DNA of 64,000 nucleotides from NCBI GenBank assembly GCA_049472395.1, contig JBLIRR010000001.1, positions 292,933 through 356,932 of the forward strand, in the 5' to 3' direction. The stretch's first letter is position 1, and each line of letters starts with the position of its first letter. The notes under the pieces were generated by a model. It did not search any database. It saw nothing but the letters and a program-made list of their open reading frames with translations, and was not told the origin of the DNA. Of this stretch, positions 37,287 to 46,472 are shown piece after piece. The DNA is from JBLIRR01 sp049472395. Its GTDB lineage: Bacteria; SZUA-182; DTGQ01; JBLIRR01. The translations under genes were made by a program, and so were the position numbers.

Positions 37287-38300
37287 TCACATATGAGAAT
37301 GACTCACAGTGATAAATCGTCTGCTGGTAGCATTTAACGACCAATTCCCATATGCCATTCGATCTCTATTATAATAAGCAGCGCAGGCAATCATCGCCGC
37401 ATTATCTGTACAAAGATGGGGTGGCGGGATCAGGAGATGGATATTTTTTTTCTTCATTTCTTGGCACAAACGATCATGCAATCGGCGATTAGACGCAACT
37501 CCACCTCCAACTGTTATTGTCGCCACTTTTTGATTCTCTTGGGCAACAATAATAGTATTGACGAGCATATCAACGACTGCTTCCTGAAAACTCGCAGCGA
37601 TATCAGGTATATTAGTTCTATTTTCTTTTTCCTTCAAATAATTAAACACCGAGGTCTTCAACCCGCTAAAACTAAAATCCAAAGAGTTTTTACCTAAGTG
37701 AGCCCGTGGGAAATGTATCGCCGAAGGATTTCCAGAGACTGCCAGTTTACTAATAATGGGGCCTCCCGGATAACCTAATCCTAACATTTTAGCAACTTTA
37801 TCAAAAGCTTCCCCAGCGGCATCATCTCTGGTTTGCCCCAAAAGAGTATAATTCCCATGCCCCTTAACAAGATAAATATCTGTATGGCCTCCGGAAATAA
37901 TAAAGGATAAGAAGGGAAATTCAATATTTGATGACATTAGAAAAGAGGCATAGATATGAGCCTCCAAATGATCAATAGCTATTATGGGAAGGTTCTGTGA
38001 AAAAGCCAGGGCCTTTGCAACGGATAATCCTATTAACAGCGAGCCAATCAATCCAGGACCGCACGTAACCGCCAGTGCGTCAATTTTTTTAAGACTACTG
38101 CGTGCTTCATAAAGCGCGGTATCTACCACTTGTATAATATATTCTATATGTTTTCTCGAAGCAATTTCAGGAACCACGCCACCAAATTTATGATGATCTT
38201 TGATCTGAGAATGGACAATAGCGCTCAGTATGTGCTTCCCATCCTTTACAACAGCAGCAGCAGTTTCATCACACGAGGTTTCAATTCCCAAAATAAGCAT
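37287..38300 (-). CDS. tsaD: tRNA threonylcarbamoyladenosine transferase TsaD
   Basis: 337 residues with the Kae1/TsaD signatures LGIETSCDETAAAVV, the metal-binding IDHLEAHIYASF (H-x3-H), ISGGHTDIYLV and the DDAAGEAFDKVAK segment. It transfers threonylcarbamoyl to A37 of ANN-decoding tRNAs with TsaBCE. Overlaps no neighbour; two bp after the YibQ-like gene. Confidence 0.96.
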   Translation of the reverse strand: MLILGIETSCDETAAAVVKDGKHILSAIVHSQIKDHHKFGGVVPEIASRKHIEYIIQVVDTALYEARSSLKKIDALAVTCGPGLIGSLLIGLSVAKALAFSQNLPIIAIDHLEAHIYASFLMSSNIEFPFLSFIISGGHTDIYLVKGHGNYTLLGQTRDDAAGEAFDKVAKMLGLGYPGGPIISKLAVSGNPSAIHFPRAHLGKNSLDFSFSGLKTSVFNYLKEKENRTNIPDIAASFQEAVVDMLVNTIIVAQENQKVATITVGGGVASNRRLHDRLCQEMKKKNIHLLIPPPHLCTDNAAMIACAAYYNRDRMAYGNWSLNATSRRFITVSHSHM

Positions 38301-38302
38301 GA

Positions 38303-39195
38303 TTAGTGCATAAGCCTTGATACTGGTATCAACTCAAAATCCTGCTCTTTAAATCTTTCTCCATATATTTCTAGTGCTTTAATCATATTCGAATGAATAT
38401 GCCCAATACCCACCGCAATGCCGTTTTCTAACGCCACATCTGCAAGTTGATCAAATTGCTGGTATATATAGGGTAAACTTCTTTGTCCTTTTTCATGGCC
38501 ATCTAAAAAAACATCCCTTTGGATTGTTTTTACGCCATATTCCCTGGCAATCTTTTCAATAACTCCCTTTGGAGAGGTTCGACTGTCCAAAAAAAAAGCC
38601 CTCTTTTTTTGAGCTCTTTTAGAATGACCTCCATTTTTTCTTCATTTTCTATCATCTTTGATCCCTGATGATTGTTTACTCCTACTGCGCCAATGACATC
38701 TGAAAGATCTCTCTCGAAAAGCTCAATAATTTTGGCATTACTCATCGAAACCAATAATGTGTCTTTCTCAAGCGCTCTATTTTCACTATTATACGGTTCC
38801 ATTGGAAGATGCAAGATAACCTCTTTGCCACAATCATGGGCTTTCTCAGACAAATTTCGAGAATAGGGTAAATTAGGCAGTATCGATACCGTAAAGGGAA
38901 AGTCTAATGCTAACAATCGCTCCCCCCGCTTCAGATTATATCCCAAATCATCAATAACGATTGCTATTCGAGGTTTTATTTCCTCCTGTTCCTCTTCATA
39001 TTCCTCAATTAAATTCTCTGGGATTATCTTCTCTTCTTCTACAGCCCGCTCTTCAACAATTGAATTCTCCTCTACTTTTTCTGGTTCTTTCTCCCTTTTC
39101 GTCTGATTGAGCTTATAAAGTAAAAAAAGATCAATCACTACCAGAAAGAGTATAATGGTCAATAGAAACGCATTTTGTCTATTTCTATTCTTCAT
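38303..39195 (-). pseudogene. divergent polysaccharide deacetylase family (YibQ/DUF610) gene, frameshifted at a T9 run
   Basis: Two minus-strand frames encode one gene. Frame 1 (from 39195) has a signal-anchor (about 9-27), an acidic linker, then RIAIVIDDLGYNLKRGERLL, SILPNLPYSRNLSEKAHDCG, HLPMEPYNSEN, GAVGVNNHQGSKM, and reaches KKRGLFF. Frame 2 continues LDSRTSPKGVIEKIAREYGV to the normal end ELIPVSRLM. The switch is at a run of nine T (38589-38597); ten T would give one open protein of ~297 residues. It could be a real mutation, slippage-rescued expression, or a base-calling error. The family is a catalytically altered NodB-like fold in the periplasm. Confidence 0.8.
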
Positions 39196-40565
39196 TATTT
39201 ACTTACCAATTGAGAATGTAATATCTTTGTTGCCTTAATTACATCAATTGCCCTTTGAAGTTGGAGATCTTCAATTGTTTTCATACCTGAGTCTTTATTT
39301 TTTTCTTCTTTATCCTCTTTTTCTTGCTTTTCATCTTCAAGTTCATCTTTATTGTTATTTCTATGTCCCTTCTTTTCCATTTCAAGAAGGTCTTTCTCCC
39401 GTATCACATTCTCTTCAGAGATAATTCTTTCCTTATCAGCTGCTGAAAGTTTCTCAACCATAATATCGGGATCTATCCCCTTGCCATGAATGGAGGTCCC
39501 ATTAGGAGTATAATATTTTGCTGTGGTAAGACGTATGGCAGAACCATCGCTTAATGTATAAATTGTTTGAACAGAACCCTTACCAAACGTCCTTGTCCCT
39601 AAAATCAATCCTCGATTATGATCTCTCAGTGCTCCCGCGAGTATCTCAGATGCACTCGCACTTCCGGCGTTTGTTAATACAACAATGGGAATATTTCCCT
39701 TGATTAAAGGATCATGCCGTGCTTTATACACCTCATCAGCATCCTTTATTCTTCCTTTAGTACTTACTATTATTTTGCCCTTTTCCAAAAAATGATCAGC
39801 AAGATCAATCGCAATGTTGAGCAATCCCCCGGGATTATTTCTTACATCTAAGATTAAGCCATCTAATTTGTCAGCTTCTATTTTTTTCAATGCTTTAGCT
39901 ACATCTTGGGCGGTCCTTTCCTGGAATTGTCTAATACGAATATACCCAATAGAGTTCTCATAAATTTCCGACGTGACACTCTCTGTTTTTATCACGCCCC
40001 GTATTATCTCGAAATCCTTCGGCTTTGCGAGTCCTTCACGGACAATAGTAAGAACTACCGGTGTGCCTTTTTTCCCTCGTATTCTCTTTACAGCTTCCAT
40101 TAAAGTAAAATCTTTTGTTGATTCCCCATCAATTTTGATAATCCAATCCTGAGCCTGCAACCCCATTTTATATGCAGGGGTTCCCTCAAGCGGAGAGACA
40201 ACGATAAGTCGGCCTTCCTCATTTATCGTAATCTCAATGCCAACACCCTCAAATTTTCCTCGTGTATCAACTTGCATTTCAGAATACATATCAGGTGTGA
40301 GAAAATAACTATGAAAATCAACATCCTTAAGCATCCCCCGTATTGCTCCAAATATCAGGTCTTTATCCTCTACCTCTTCAACATAATTATTACGGATAAA
40401 CGAAATCGCTTCTGTAAATACCTTTAATTTTGCATACACCTCTGATTCGGGATTCAAGCCAGCATTTACTTTTCGAAATTGACTCACGACACATATTAAG
40501 ATAAAAGTGCTCATTGTTAATATAAGAATTAATACTATTAAACTTTTTTTTGTTATTCTCTGCAT
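39195..40565 (-). CDS. ctpA: C-terminal processing protease (S41, CtpA/Prc)
   Basis: About 456 residues from the ATG at 40565, which follows AGGAAA; an earlier in-frame ATG lies in the envC end. An N-terminal hydrophobic segment anchors it in the inner membrane. A PDZ domain (about 85-160, EGVGIEITINEEGRLIVVSP) precedes the protease with the catalytic Ser in NAGSASASEILAGAL and the Lys in FGKGSVQTI. The long charged C-terminal tail (KEDKEEKNKDS) is unusual but not unknown. It acts in the periplasm, often on murein-hydrolase partners. Confidence 0.93.
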   Translation of the reverse strand: MQRITKKSLIVLILILTMSTFILICVVSQFRKVNAGLNPESEVYAKLKVFTEAISFIRNNYVEEVEDKDLIFGAIRGMLKDVDFHSYFLTPDMYSEMQVDTRGKFEGVGIEITINEEGRLIVVSPLEGTPAYKMGLQAQDWIIKIDGESTKDFTLMEAVKRIRGKKGTPVVLTIVREGLAKPKDFEIIRGVIKTESVTSEIYENSIGYIRIRQFQERTAQDVAKALKKIEADKLDGLILDVRNNPGGLLNIAIDLADHFLEKGKIIVSTKGRIKDADEVYKARHDPLIKGNIPIVVLTNAGSASASEILAGALRDHNRGLILGTRTFGKGSVQTIYTLSDGSAIRLTTAKYYTPNGTSIHGKGIDPDIMVEKLSAADKERIISEENVIREKDLLEMEKKGHRNNNKDELEDEKQEKEDKEEKNKDSGMKTIEDLQLQRAIDVIKATKILHSQLVSK

Positions 40566-40567
40566 TA

Positions 40568-41713
40568 TTATTTTCCTTTCTTTGTACTCAACCATTTTAA
40601 AGGATTGAGAGGATTGCCTCTGTATCTGATTTCAAAATAAAGCTCCGGACCATGGATAGAACATGTATCTCCAACGGAAGCAATTTTATGACCTAATGGA
40701 ACAGTATCTCCTTTCTTGACTAATATCTTTGAAAGATGAGCATAGATAGTACAATAGTCATCTCCATGATCGATGATTATCATTTTCCCATACCCCTGAA
40801 ACCAATCAGCATATAAAATTTTTCCGGACGTAACCGCATATACATGCTCCCCATAAGGAGATTGTATATCAATGCCCTTATTCTGTATTTTTACTCCTAA
40901 TTGAGAATCTTTTTGCTCTCCAAATCCTATGATAACTTCCCCCTTAACCGGCCATAAAAGCTTTCCTTTATAAGGAGGGGGAGATGTCCGCTCTTTATAT
41001 CTCCTCTTTTTCTCTCGTATTTTTCTCTCAAGGTCCTTTGCTGCTTTTTCAAGATCCCGTAGTAAAGCTTTTTGTTTATCTTTATTTATTCTCACCGATT
41101 TTAATAACTTTTTACGCTCGCGTTGCTTTATTTCTAATTCGCTCTCTTGCTTTACCACCTCTTTCTGATAATATAGTATACGGTCTCTATACTTATCAAG
41201 CTCTTTCTTTTCCTTTTCAATCTCTTTTATAGCTTGTTTATTCTCTAGAATTAAATTCTTATCATACTCTATAATATATTTTAACATATTATATCTTTGG
41301 AATAATTCACTTAACGAATTGGCTGAAAGCACACATCCTAAAAATCCAATCTGAGCATATCTATGGATAGCTTGTAATCTTTTCACTAATAATGATTTTC
41401 TTTTATTCATTTTTTGTTCTTGTGCATCAATTTTTTTTTTTATATTTTCTATTTTTATTTTAGTCCTATTAAAATTATATTCATATATTTTAAGTTCGCT
41501 ATTTTTCTTTTCGAGTTTTTTATCAATCTCATTCAAAACATGAAGAATTGAACCTTCTTCCTTTTCTACTTTTTTTATATGAGATTTTTTACTTTTTATT
41601 TGCTCATTAAGACTTTCATTATTTCTTTGCTTTTTAGCAGATACAGATTCTGTTCCTATGAAACAAAATAATAACAATAAAAGTACTGTTTTGGTCTTTA
41701 AGAGCTCAAGAAT
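40568..41713 (-). CDS. envC: EnvC-like murein hydrolase activator with no canonical start codon
   Basis: The protein has a signal peptide (TVLLLLLFCFIGTESVSA), a long coiled coil (about 30-250) and a C-terminal LytM domain. The LytM zinc ligands are lost (NKGIDIQ where HxxxD is expected, LYFEIR where HLHFE is expected), as in true EnvC activators. No ATG, GTG or usable TTG occurs near the signal peptide. An ATT at 41713 stands 6 bp after GGAGG and would give a proper signal peptide. The only ATGs in frame are 120-150 bp upstream, inside ftsX. EnvC activates cell-division amidases under FtsEX control. Confidence 0.85.
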   Translation of the reverse strand: MLELLKTKTVLLLLLFCFIGTESVSAKKQRNNESLNEQIKSKKSHIKKVEKEEGSILHVLNEIDKKLEKKNSELKIYEYNFNRTKIKIENIKKKIDAQEQKMNKRKSLLVKRLQAIHRYAQIGFLGCVLSANSLSELFQRYNMLKYIIEYDKNLILENKQAIKEIEKEKKELDKYRDRILYYQKEVVKQESELEIKQRERKKLLKSVRINKDKQKALLRDLEKAAKDLERKIREKKRRYKERTSPPPYKGKLLWPVKGEVIIGFGEQKDSQLGVKIQNKGIDIQSPYGEHVYAVTSGKILYADWFQGYGKMIIIDHGDDYCTIYAHLSKILVKKGDTVPLGHKIASVGDTCSIHGPELYFEIRYRGNPLNPLKWLSTKKGK

Positions 41714-42594
41714 AGACTTCCTCCCCCCCCTACAGCCATTCCTAGAAAAACTAACAAAAATATACAGCCAGATGATAAAAAAACAGGACTGCCATGACCC
41801 AATATAGTAAAAATGGATGGATTTATTTTCCATTTTATCCCTAAATAGCAAAGATAGAGAATACACACTGAAAGTATGCCTCCCACTAATCCTTCAACTA
41901 ACCCTTCAATAAAAAATGGACCTTTTATACAATATTTGCTTGCTCCCACAAGACGCATGATATCTACTTGCTCACGTTTATGATAAAAGGAAAGGCGCAT
42001 GGTATTAGCAATAATAAATATAGATATAATAAGTAATATCATGCCTATCGCATATCCTATGCTCTTTATTAAAAAAATAAACGAGGTAACGCGGCTTAAT
42101 CCCTTTTGCTCCCCTATTACGTCGGAAAACTCTGAGCGCGCTTCCAGGTGCTCATAAAGGTTTTTCATTCTCTCATTATCATTGCTATATTCGTTCTTAA
42201 TCACTAACTCATACGATGCCGGCAGTATATTTTCCTCCAGTCCTTGAAGAAAAATCTCATCCTCTTTGGAGCTAAACACTTTCTTTAATTGCTCCTGTGC
42301 CTCTTTTTTCCCTATATAGGATGTGGAGCCAATTTCCTCTATGGCTTTAAGTTCCTCCCCAAGCTCCTTAATTCGTTTTTCGTGTATATCATCCTTTAAA
42401 TACGCTATAATCTTTGGTTTATCAATAAAATTGGCGATCCTTGGGGCTACATTATCAGTCAACAATAAAAAAAGACCGACATTTGTCAGAGTAAAGGCTA
42501 TAATAAGCATTGCGATAATACCCCGAAAGCCGCCCCTTTTCAGATTATACATTCCTTCTCGTACACAGAAAAAAAAGGTCCTTAATTGTTCCAT
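41698..42594 (-). CDS. ftsX: cell-division permease FtsX
   Basis: 298 residues: a cytoplasmic N-terminus, TM1 (about 23-47), a periplasmic domain (50-180) and three C-terminal TM segments ending in LVFLGMAVGGGG. The family helix FYHKREQVDIMRLVGAS is present. It transmits FtsE's ATP cycle to EnvC. A G8 run lies in its last codons; its end overlaps the likely envC start. Confidence 0.92.
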   Translation of the reverse strand: MEQLRTFFFCVREGMYNLKRGGFRGIIAMLIIAFTLTNVGLFLLLTDNVAPRIANFIDKPKIIAYLKDDIHEKRIKELGEELKAIEEIGSTSYIGKKEAQEQLKKVFSSKEDEIFLQGLEENILPASYELVIKNEYSNDNERMKNLYEHLEARSEFSDVIGEQKGLSRVTSFIFLIKSIGYAIGMILLIISIFIIANTMRLSFYHKREQVDIMRLVGASKYCIKGPFFIEGLVEGLVGGILSVCILYLCYLGIKWKINPSIFTILGHGSPVFLSSGCIFLLVFLGMAVGGGGSLFLSS

Positions 42595-43262
42595 ATCTTC
42601 CCCGCACGCAAGGTAATATATTTTCTTCCCATTTGTTCTATAAGCGCTAATTGATGGGTAGCGATCATTACTGTCGTACCCATTGTATTAATTTTATCAA
42701 AAAGACCCATTATTTCTTCTGCCATGTGTGGATCTAAATTACCGGTCGGCTCATCAGCTAATATTAATAAAGGATTATTCACAACCGCTCGGGCAATCGC
42801 AAGCCGCTGTTGTTCCCCTCCTGATAACTTTTGGGGATAACTCCATAGTTTTTTCTCAAGACCTACCATCTTGAGAGAAGAAAATACTCGTTTTTTTCTA
42901 ATTTTGGGAGGAATTCCCACAACTCTTAATACAAAATCTATATTATCAAAAACCGTTCTATCTTTTAATAACTTGAAATCCTGAAAAACAACCCCTATAT
43001 TTCTCCTTAAAAGATGGAGAGTCGAGTCTCCTTGTCTGTTTAAGTTGCGGCCAAGAACGACAATCTGTCCTTTTGTAGCGTGTTCTTCCCTTAAAATCAA
43101 TTTTATAAAAGTTGTTTTTCCCGCTCCACTCGCTCCGGTAAGAAAAATAAATTCTCCATGATGTATTTCAAGATTAATATCACTCAGTATCTTGTTATCT
43201 CTATCATATGATTTCGAGACATGATACATCTGAATTACTGCACTTTGGTGATTGTTATTCAT
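42582..43262 (-). CDS. ftsE: cell-division ATPase FtsE
   Basis: 226 residues with Walker A GASGAGKTTF, signature LSGGEQQRLAIARA, Walker B LILADEPTGNLDP and the H-loop ATHQ. Overlaps ftsX by 13 bp, the usual operon order ftsE-ftsX-envC. Confidence 0.95.
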   Translation of the reverse strand: MNNNHQSAVIQMYHVSKSYDRDNKILSDINLEIHHGEFIFLTGASGAGKTTFIKLILREEHATKGQIVVLGRNLNRQGDSTLHLLRRNIGVVFQDFKLLKDRTVFDNIDFVLRVVGIPPKIRKKRVFSSLKMVGLEKKLWSYPQKLSGGEQQRLAIARAVVNNPLLILADEPTGNLDPHMAEEIMGLFDKINTMGTTVMIATHQLALIEQMGRKYITLRAGKIWNN

Positions 43263-43263
43263 T

Positions 43264-44217
43264 CTACTTCTTACGGATCATAACATCTTTTACAGCTTCC
43301 ACAATATCCTTTTCTTCAAGACCAAATCTGCAAAATAATTCTTCTGGTTTCCCTGATAAACCAAAACAATCTTTAATGCCTATCCTTTTTAAAGGAACAG
43401 GGACTGTTTCCCCTATGACCTCCGCAACGGCGCTGCCCAATCCTCCGATGATGGAATGCTCCTCTGCGGTGACAATGGCTCCTGTCTCCTTTGCAGCGGC
43501 AATGATTACCTGCTTATCAATTGGTTTGATTGTTGACATATTAATAATTCGTGCTTCTATCCCTTGCTTTTCAAGAATAGAAGCTGCTTTAAGCGCCTTT
43601 GATACCATAATACCAATAGCAATAATAGTCACATCGTCCCCATTCCTGAGAGTGGGTGCTTTCCCAATTTCAAATGTATACTCCTTTCCGAAAAGGACGG
43701 GAAAAGGACTCCTGGCTAAACGCATATATACAGGACCAATATAGGTACATGCTGCTTCAAGGGCCTTTTCCGTTTCATAACCATCAGCAGGGACAATAAT
43801 AGTCATCTTTGGCAAGGCCCTCATTAAAGCTATGTCCTCATTAGCTTGATGAGTAGCACTATCTTCTCCAACACTAATCCCTGCATGAGTCACTACAATT
43901 TTCACATTCTGTTCAGAATAACACACCGATTGCCTAATTTGATCCCACGCCCTGCCTGACCCGAAAACCGCAAATGTGCTTACAAAAGGAATCTTCCCGC
44001 ACGTGGCAAGGCCAGCAGCAGTGCTTATCATATCCTGCTCAGCAATGCCCATATTAAAAAATCTCTTCGGAAATGCTTTCGCAAATTTAGCGGTTCGCGT
44101 TGATCCAGATAAGTCAGCATCTAATACTACAATCTGATTATTTTCTGCTCCCAGTCTTAATAATATCTCTCCATAGACGTCTCGTGTTCCGAGCATTTCG
44201 TTTTTCTTCTCTGTCAT
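43264..44217 (-). CDS. transketolase C-terminal subunit
   Basis: 317 residues covering the pyrimidine-binding and C-terminal transketolase domains: TRDVYGEILLRLGAEN, IAEQDMISTAAGLA, STFAVFGSGRAWDQIR and ITAEEHSIIGGLGSAV. Together with the next gene it forms a split transketolase, common in archaea and many anaerobes. It could also act in DXP-type chemistry, but the split TK form is favoured. Confidence 0.93.
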   Translation of the reverse strand: MTEKKNEMLGTRDVYGEILLRLGAENNQIVVLDADLSGSTRTAKFAKAFPKRFFNMGIAEQDMISTAAGLATCGKIPFVSTFAVFGSGRAWDQIRQSVCYSEQNVKIVVTHAGISVGEDSATHQANEDIALMRALPKMTIIVPADGYETEKALEAACTYIGPVYMRLARSPFPVLFGKEYTFEIGKAPTLRNGDDVTIIAIGIMVSKALKAASILEKQGIEARIINMSTIKPIDKQVIIAAAKETGAIVTAEEHSIIGGLGSAVAEVIGETVPVPLKRIGIKDCFGLSGKPEELFCRFGLEEKDIVEAVKDVMIRKK

Positions 44218-44218
44218 A

Positions 44219-45040
44219 TTAAATCTCTGATAATGCCTTTTCTAATTCTTCCTTTGTAGGAGCAACCCCATGATAGGCAACCTTATTTTCCATAAAAGAA
44301 ACTGCCTTTCCCTTCACTGTATGGGCGATAATGACTGATGGCTCCCCACTTTTCTCTTTCGCCCACTCGAAAGCCTCGAGCAGTTGTGAAAAATCATGAC
44401 CATCAACTTCTTTCACTCTCCATCCGAATGCCTGCCATTTATCTTGTAGTGGCTCGACACCCTTGATCTCACTTAATGGTCCATCAATCTGAAGCTTATT
44501 ATAGTCCACAATACAGCATAGATTATTCAGTTTAAAATGGGCCGCGCTCATTGCTGCTTCCCAAATTTGTCCCTCCTGTATTTCTCCGTCTCCGACAAGG
44601 ACATACACCCAAAAGGGTTTATTATCAAGTCTTGCTGCTAATGCCATCCCATTTGCCACTGATAATCCTTGGCCTAAAGAACCGGTTGATATCTCCACTC
44701 CGGGAGTTGAACGATTGTAGGGATGTCCCTGTAACATAGAATTTATCTTGCGAAGTTTCTTGAGTTCGGAGTGGTTAAAATATCCCCGTCTTGCTAAAAT
44801 CGAATATAATGCTGGAGCACCATGTCCCTTGGAAAGGATAAATCTATCTCTCTCCCCCCAATCGGGGTTCTCAGGCCGAGTATGCATCTTTACATAATAA
44901 AGACTTACGAGTATCTCTACAATTGATAAGGATCCTCCTGTATGACCTGAACCGGCTTCATAAAGCATCGTCAAAATATCCTGCCGGACCTGGCGAGCTA
45001 CTGTTTTTAGCTGATTTATATCAACGTCTTTCTTCGACAT
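44219..45040 (-). CDS. transketolase N-terminal subunit
   Basis: 273 residues with the thiamine-pyrophosphate motif GDGEIQEGQIWEA...NN (GDG to NN spacing normal), the GHTGGSLSIVEILVSLY entry and SKGHGAPALYSIL. Pairs with the C-terminal subunit one base downstream. Confidence 0.93.
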   Translation of the reverse strand: MSKKDVDINQLKTVARQVRQDILTMLYEAGSGHTGGSLSIVEILVSLYYVKMHTRPENPDWGERDRFILSKGHGAPALYSILARRGYFNHSELKKLRKINSMLQGHPYNRSTPGVEISTGSLGQGLSVANGMALAARLDNKPFWVYVLVGDGEIQEGQIWEAAMSAAHFKLNNLCCIVDYNKLQIDGPLSEIKGVEPLQDKWQAFGWRVKEVDGHDFSQLLEAFEWAKEKSGEPSVIIAHTVKGKAVSFMENKVAYHGVAPTKEELEKALSEI

Positions 45041-45211
45041 ATTTTTCTCTCATCCTAAGGTAGAAATTTGTGCCCTCTTATTACACGTGCCTAAAATACA
45101 AGCCTCTTCTTCTCTCCTCTCACATTTCCCAGGAAGATTCTCATCTTATATCCCGAAGCTCCACTGAAAATGAACCTTTCATCCTGTCGATTTAAGGCAG
45201 GGCTTCCCATG

Positions 45212-45442
45212 CTATTCTATTAATTCTAAAATAAACCTTGTTCTCTGTTTGCCTCCTGTGCTTGCCAATAAGGTCCTCATAGCAGAAATAGTTTTTCCAC
45301 CCCTTCCTATTACTTTGCCTACATCCTCTTTTGCCACACTAAGCTCAATAATTGTGCTTCGTCCTCCATCTATTTCATTGACTTTAACACTCTCAGGATT
45401 ATCTACTATAGCTTTTACAATTTCCTCAATCATTTCTTTCAT
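45212..45442 (-). CDS. khpA: KH-domain RNA-binding protein KhpA
   Basis: 77 residues from the ATG at 45442, with GGGG 8 bp upstream. It is a single KH domain with the GKVIGRGGKTISAMRTLL loop. KhpA works with KhpB in RNA control of cell shape in other bacteria. Usually found near rpsP-rimM-trmD; here it is alone. Confidence 0.88.
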   Translation of the reverse strand: MKEMIEEIVKAIVDNPESVKVNEIDGGRSTIIELSVAKEDVGKVIGRGGKTISAMRTLLASTGGKQRTRFILELIE

Positions 45443-45526
45443 GAGAAACACCCCTTTTTAAAATTACCATAATTAATCAAATTCACATAAAAAAAATTAA
45501 TATAATTTTAATTTTTTTAATATCTG

Positions 45527-46300
45527 TTATACATTCTTCGCCTCCTCCCACCATTTATTCTTCTCACTCATATCAATATTTATAAGCTGTATTCCCTCAT
45601 TTACTGCTTTATTCTCAATATAATGAAAACGTGTGCTAAACCGTTCAATAGCCTTCTTTATCGCTCTTTCAGCATCTATATTGAGAAACCTGGAAAGATT
45701 CACCATCGAAAAAATCAAATCTCCGAGCTCCTCTTCATATTTTACTACATTGTTTTCTTCCAGGGCGCTTTTAAACTCCTCAAACTCCTCTTCACTCTTC
45801 TTTATCACAGCTTCTGTGGTCTCAAAATCAAACCCGACCCGTGCTGCTCTTTCCTGAATTCTATAGGCTAAAATTAATGAAGGGAGGCTCTTGGGGATAC
45901 CATCCAATATAGACTCTTTAGGTGTAATGGGTTTTTCCTTCTTTTTTATGGCTTCCCATTGGACTAAGACTTCCTTTTTATCCCGAGCTACTGTAGTGGA
46001 AAATACATGGGGATGCCGGCGAATCATTTTTTCCTTTAGATTTTGTAATATATCGTTAATATCAAACATTCCATTTTCATCACCAATTTGAGCTAAAAAT
46101 AGTATCTGAAAAAATAAATCCCCCAATTCATCCTTGATTTTTTCTGTACATCCAGATTCTATGGCCTCTATCACTTCATAACATTCTTCTATGAGATATG
46201 GCTTTATCGATTCTATTGTCTGCTCCTTATCCCACGGGCACCCCTCTTTTCCACGGAGCTTTTTCATTATCTCCACTAGTTCGTCAAAATGTTTTCCCAT
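45527..46300 (-). CDS. mazG: nucleoside triphosphate pyrophosphohydrolase MazG
   Basis: 257 residues with two MazG domains: EECYEVIEAIE with GDLFFQI in the first and EEEFEEFKSALEE with EELGDLIFSMVN in the second, both providing the acidic metal-binding clusters. Hydrolyses (d)NTPs to NMP + PPi. Divergent from hrcA. Confidence 0.93.
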   Translation of the reverse strand: MGKHFDELVEIMKKLRGKEGCPWDKEQTIESIKPYLIEECYEVIEAIESGCTEKIKDELGDLFFQILFLAQIGDENGMFDINDILQNLKEKMIRRHPHVFSTTVARDKKEVLVQWEAIKKKEKPITPKESILDGIPKSLPSLILAYRIQERAARVGFDFETTEAVIKKSEEEFEEFKSALEENNVVKYEEELGDLIFSMVNLSRFLNIDAERAIKKAIERFSTRFHYIENKAVNEGIQLINIDMSEKNKWWEEAKNV

Positions 46301-46388
46301 CTGCTCTGTCTATATTTTATGTAGTATTTTTTTATTATACTCTCCAATAATTATTTGAGCAAGTCTGAAAAATAAAAACTCTTTTTAC

Positions 46389-46417
46389 TTGACATATAAA
46401 AGATTTCTTGATATTTT
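46389..46417 (+). promoter_or_regulatory. promoter of hrcA-grpE-dnaK
   Basis: TTGACA (46389-46394), 17-bp spacer, TATTTT (46412-46417), followed by the CIRCE element within ~11 bp. Confidence 0.55.
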
Positions 46418-46427
46418 GTATTCAATC

Positions 46428-46454
46428 TTAGCACTCTTTCACAAAGAGTGCTAA
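46428..46454 (+). promoter_or_regulatory. CIRCE operator (HrcA binding site)
   Basis: A perfect TTAGCACTC-N9-GAGTGCTAA. It lies just after the -10 and before hrcA, so HrcA represses its own operon until heat shock. Confidence 0.97.
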
Positions 46455-46472
46455 GATAAAGGAGAGATGATA

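Noticed and set aside
41723..41730. G8 run as proof that ftsX is frameshifted
   Set aside because: FtsX has a normal length and C-terminus in the present frame; only the effect on envC is notable.
41713..41866. Upstream in-frame ATGs for envC
   Set aside because: They lie deep in ftsX and would place 40-50 residues before the signal peptide.
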